DNA of 64,000 nt from Bacteroidaceae bacterium (GTDB taxonomy: Bacteria > Bacteroidota > Bacteroidia > Bacteroidales > Bacteroidaceae): positions 45,906 through 109,905 of the forward strand of contig JAFZZI010000009.1 in assembly GCA_017615835.1 (NCBI GenBank). The letters are read 5' to 3'. Shown in pieces: positions 62,199 through 64,000 of the stretch. The notes under the pieces were generated by a model. That model was not told the origin of the DNA, did no database searches, and saw only the letters and a list, made by a program, of their open reading frames with translations. The position numbers and the translations under genes were made by a program. Position 1 is the first letter of the stretch. The number at the start of each line of letters is the position of its first letter.

Positions 62199-63191
62199 AT
62201 GGCAATATTGGCATTCCAAAAACCCGATAAGGTTGTCATGGTCGAGGCCGACTCCAAGTATGGAAAGTTTGAATTCCGTCCTTTGGAACCCGGTTTTGGC
62301 ATTACCATTGGCAATGCTCTTCGCCGTATTCTCCTTTCTTCTTTGGAGGGATTTGCTATCAATACCATCAAAATTGAAGGTGTTGTGCACGAATTCGCAA
62401 CTATTCCAGGTGTAAAGGAGGATGTGACAAATATAATTCTGAATCTTAAGCAGGTCCGTTTCAAGCAGATTTCAGAAGATTTTGTGTCTGAGAAGGTCAG
62501 TCTCAAGATTGAGAACACAAAAGAGTTCAAGGCTAGCGATATAGGTAAGTGTCTTAATGGATTTGAAGTGTTGAATCCGGAACTTGTTATTTGCCATCTT
62601 GATTCAAAGGCAGCCATGCAGATAGAAATTTCCATCAACAAGGGACGTGGTTACGTTCCTGCTGATGAGAACAAGGAATTCTGCACTGATGTTAATATGA
62701 TTCCTATTGATTCGATTTATACTCCAATCCGCAATGTCAAGTACTCAGTCGAACCTTATCGTGTTGAGCAAAAGACTGATTATGATAAATTGATCATTGA
62801 AATTGATACTGACGGATCGATTCATCCAAAGGAGGCCTTGAAAGAGTCTGCAAAGATATTGATATATCACTTCATGCTCTTCTCTGATGATAAAATTACA
62901 ATGGAAAGCGTCGATATTGACGGAAATGACGAGTTTGATGAGGAAATTCTTCACATGCGTCAGCAACTCAAGCAAAAACTATCCGATCTGAATCTCTCGG
63001 TGCGTGCTCTTAATTGTTTGAAAGCTGCTGAGGTTGAGACGCTTGGCGATCTGGTTCAATACAATAAGACAGACCTTCTCAAGTTCCGTAATTTTGGGCG
63101 CAAGTCTCTCACAGAGTTGGACGAGCTTCTTGAAAGAATGCATCTTTCATTTGGGACCGACATTTCCAAGTATAAATTAGACAAAGATTAA
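62199..63191 (+). CDS. rpoA: DNA-directed RNA polymerase subunit alpha
   Basis: 330 residues. The N-terminal dimerisation domain has [32 protein letters not shown]; a linker near 235-245 leads to the C-terminal domain [48 protein letters not shown], which contacts UP elements and activators. Full length for the family. Confidence 0.99.
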   Translation: MAILAFQKPDKVVMVEADSKYGKFEFRPLEPGFGITIGNALRRILLSSLEGFAINTIKIEGVVHEFATIPGVKEDVTNIILNLKQVRFKQISEDFVSEKVSLKIENTKEFKASDIGKCLNGFEVLNPELVICHLDSKAAMQIEISINKGRGYVPADENKEFCTDVNMIPIDSIYTPIRNVKYSVEPYRVEQKTDYDKLIIEIDTDGSIHPKEALKESAKILIYHFMLFSDDKITMESVDIDGNDEFDEEILHMRQQLKQKLSDLNLSVRALNCLKAAEVETLGDLVQYNKTDLLKFRNFGRKSLTELDELLERMHLSFGTDISKYKLDKD

Positions 63192-63193
63192 AA

Positions 63194-63691
63194 ATGAGAC
63201 ATAATAAGAAATTCAATCATCTTAGTCGTTCTGCATCACATAGAAATGCGATGCTGGCCAATATGACTATTTCTCTTATCATGCATAAGAGAATCACAAC
63301 AACCTTGGCAAAGGCTAAAGCCCTTCGTGTATACGCTGAGCCTATTATTAACAGAGCCAAGAAGGATGACACGAATTCCCGTCGCGTCGTCTTTAGTTAC
63401 CTTCAGAATAAAGAAGCTGTTACCGAACTGTTTAGGGAAATTTCACAGAAGATTGCGGACCGCCCCGGTGGCTATTTACGTATTGTGAAACTGGGTATTC
63501 GCAAGAGTGATGCAACTGAAATGGCTTTCATCGAATTTGTTGATTACGATGAGAATATGGCAAAGACTGCCAAGAAGACCAAGACACGTCGTTCACGTAA
63601 ATCTGCTCAAGTAGCAGATGTAGCTGCCTCGGCAAACGAAGCAACTTCCGAGAGTAGCGAGGTTGCGCATAGTGAAGAAGTAAAAGCCTGA
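63194..63691 (+). CDS. rplQ: 50S ribosomal protein L17
   Basis: 165 residues. [45 protein letters not shown] is L17. The core ends near residue 125; a lysine- then Ala/Ser/Glu-rich tail of about 40 residues ([17 protein letters not shown]..., ending EEVKA) is an extension seen in Bacteroidetes. Last gene of the ribosomal block. Confidence 0.98.
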   Translation: MRHNKKFNHLSRSASHRNAMLANMTISLIMHKRITTTLAKAKALRVYAEPIINRAKKDDTNSRRVVFSYLQNKEAVTELFREISQKIADRPGGYLRIVKLGIRKSDATEMAFIEFVDYDENMAKTAKKTKTRRSRKSAQVADVAASANEATSESSEVAHSEEVKA

Positions 63692-63719
63692 CAGTCTTAT
63701 ACTTTTGTCTATATTGTTG

Positions 63720-63751
63720 GAGGAAGATTTCTGTAGTCTTCCTCTTTTTTT
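63720..63751 (+). terminator. Terminator of the ribosomal-protein block
   Basis: GAGGAAGAT (63720-63728) and GTCTTCCTC (63736-63744) form a 9-bp stem with one G-T pair and a 7-nt loop, followed by seven T, 28 bp after the rplQ stop. Confidence 0.9.
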
Positions 63752-63840
63752 ATTAATGAATGCTATGATTCGGATTCCAGATAACCCTACGGCAAGATTT
63801 GTTAAAAATTCATTATTCTGTGATTTTTGTTTTGAAAAAG

Positions 63841-63871
63841 TTTGTTAGGTGCGGAAAAAGCCTTAACTTTG
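63841..63871 (+). promoter_or_regulatory. Strong promoter reading out of the right edge (possible rRNA operon promoter)
   Basis: TTTG (63841-63844), a 19-bp spacer and TAACTTTG (63864-63871), followed by CACCCGC. Exact consensus with an A-rich stretch upstream. About 120 nt of leader to the window end contains no start in good context and includes GATCATTGACAGAATGCTACA, which resembles the leader in front of Bacteroidales 16S rRNA genes. Confidence 0.7.
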
Positions 63872-64000
63872 CACCCGCTTTCCGTTGGGGAGGCATTGCT
63901 ACGATCATTGACAGAATGCTACAAACAACAACAGTACGAGGATCTGCTGCCGTCAGGCATCGGGTCCGAGGGTAACAAAGACGTCTTTTCCAGACGGAAT
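63872..64000 (+). other. Untranslated leader at the right edge, downstream gene outside the window
   Basis: No coding frame of note. GC-richer than the stretch before the promoter, with potential pairing such as GACGTC / GACG motifs near the edge. If the rRNA guess is right, this is the 16S precursor leader. The stretch 63752-63840 holds nothing I can identify. Confidence 0.45.

Noticed and set aside
1-64000. CRISPR arrays, insertion sequences, prophage or integron remnants
   Set aside because: I found no regularly spaced repeats, transposase, integrase or phage structural gene, and gene order is conserved core genome.

Overview
The window is chromosomal DNA from a member of the Bacteroidota, almost certainly order Bacteroidales. 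The signs are a SusC/SusD pair, type IX secretion genes (sprA, porT), NigD-like and DUF4878 lipoproteins, an N-succinylornithine-type transcarbamylase, many -7 boxes of the form TAnnTTTG with a TTG/TTTG about 19-21 bp upstream, and mostly Shine-Dalgarno-free starts. The mix of T9SS, a C10 (streptopain/interpain-like) peptidase and meso-DAP dehydrogenase fits Prevotellaceae or a close relative; I cannot name a genus.

Layout. 0-6.4 kb: ruvA followed by sprA on the minus strand, sprA running off the left edge. 6.5-10.8 kb: plus-strand metabolic genes (SDR-like epimerase, CE2-type esterase, ddh, DUF2007 protein, argF'). 10.8-15.3 kb: a minus-strand envelope operon read PASTA protein, rluD, ddl, acyltransferase, nigD-like. 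15.5-16.7 kb: two coupled lipoprotein genes. 17.1-26.9 kb: a SusC/SusD locus with two further surface lipoproteins, a strong terminator, then a C10 peptidase carrying a probable T9SS sorting tail and a coupled secreted protein of unknown function. This locus has no carbohydrate-active enzyme, so peptide uptake is a reasonable guess.

26.9-37.6 kb: housekeeping genes: rpmH, efp-radC-DUF59-lpxH, pta-ackA, a tRNA-Met, a START-like protein, an LptF/G permease with aspartate aminotransferase, a ferredoxin, porT and rplS. 37.8-45.5 kb: a Wzi-family protein, a DUF4847-like lipoprotein, a LolD-like ATPase, asd, then a minus-strand set of sugar MFS transporter, YD-repeat-like secreted protein, VTC-domain protein and DUF4956 membrane protein. 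The last two overlap by ATGA and are the best candidate for a poorly described module.

45.7-63.7 kb: one long plus-strand ribosomal block, rpsL-rpsG-fusA joined to the S10, spc and alpha clusters through rplQ, with secY, map and infA inside, a strong promoter in front of rpsL and a terminator after rplQ. The right edge holds a strong promoter and an untranslated leader reading out of the window, possibly an rRNA operon.

Most of the window is conserved core genome. I saw no phage, insertion sequence, CRISPR array or integron. The more unusual points are a SecY with an extra N-terminal membrane helix, Ser90 at the substrate-determining position of the transcarbamylase, the VTC/DUF4956 module, the T9SS-tagged peptidase beside a SusC/D pair, and several long perfect inverted repeats.
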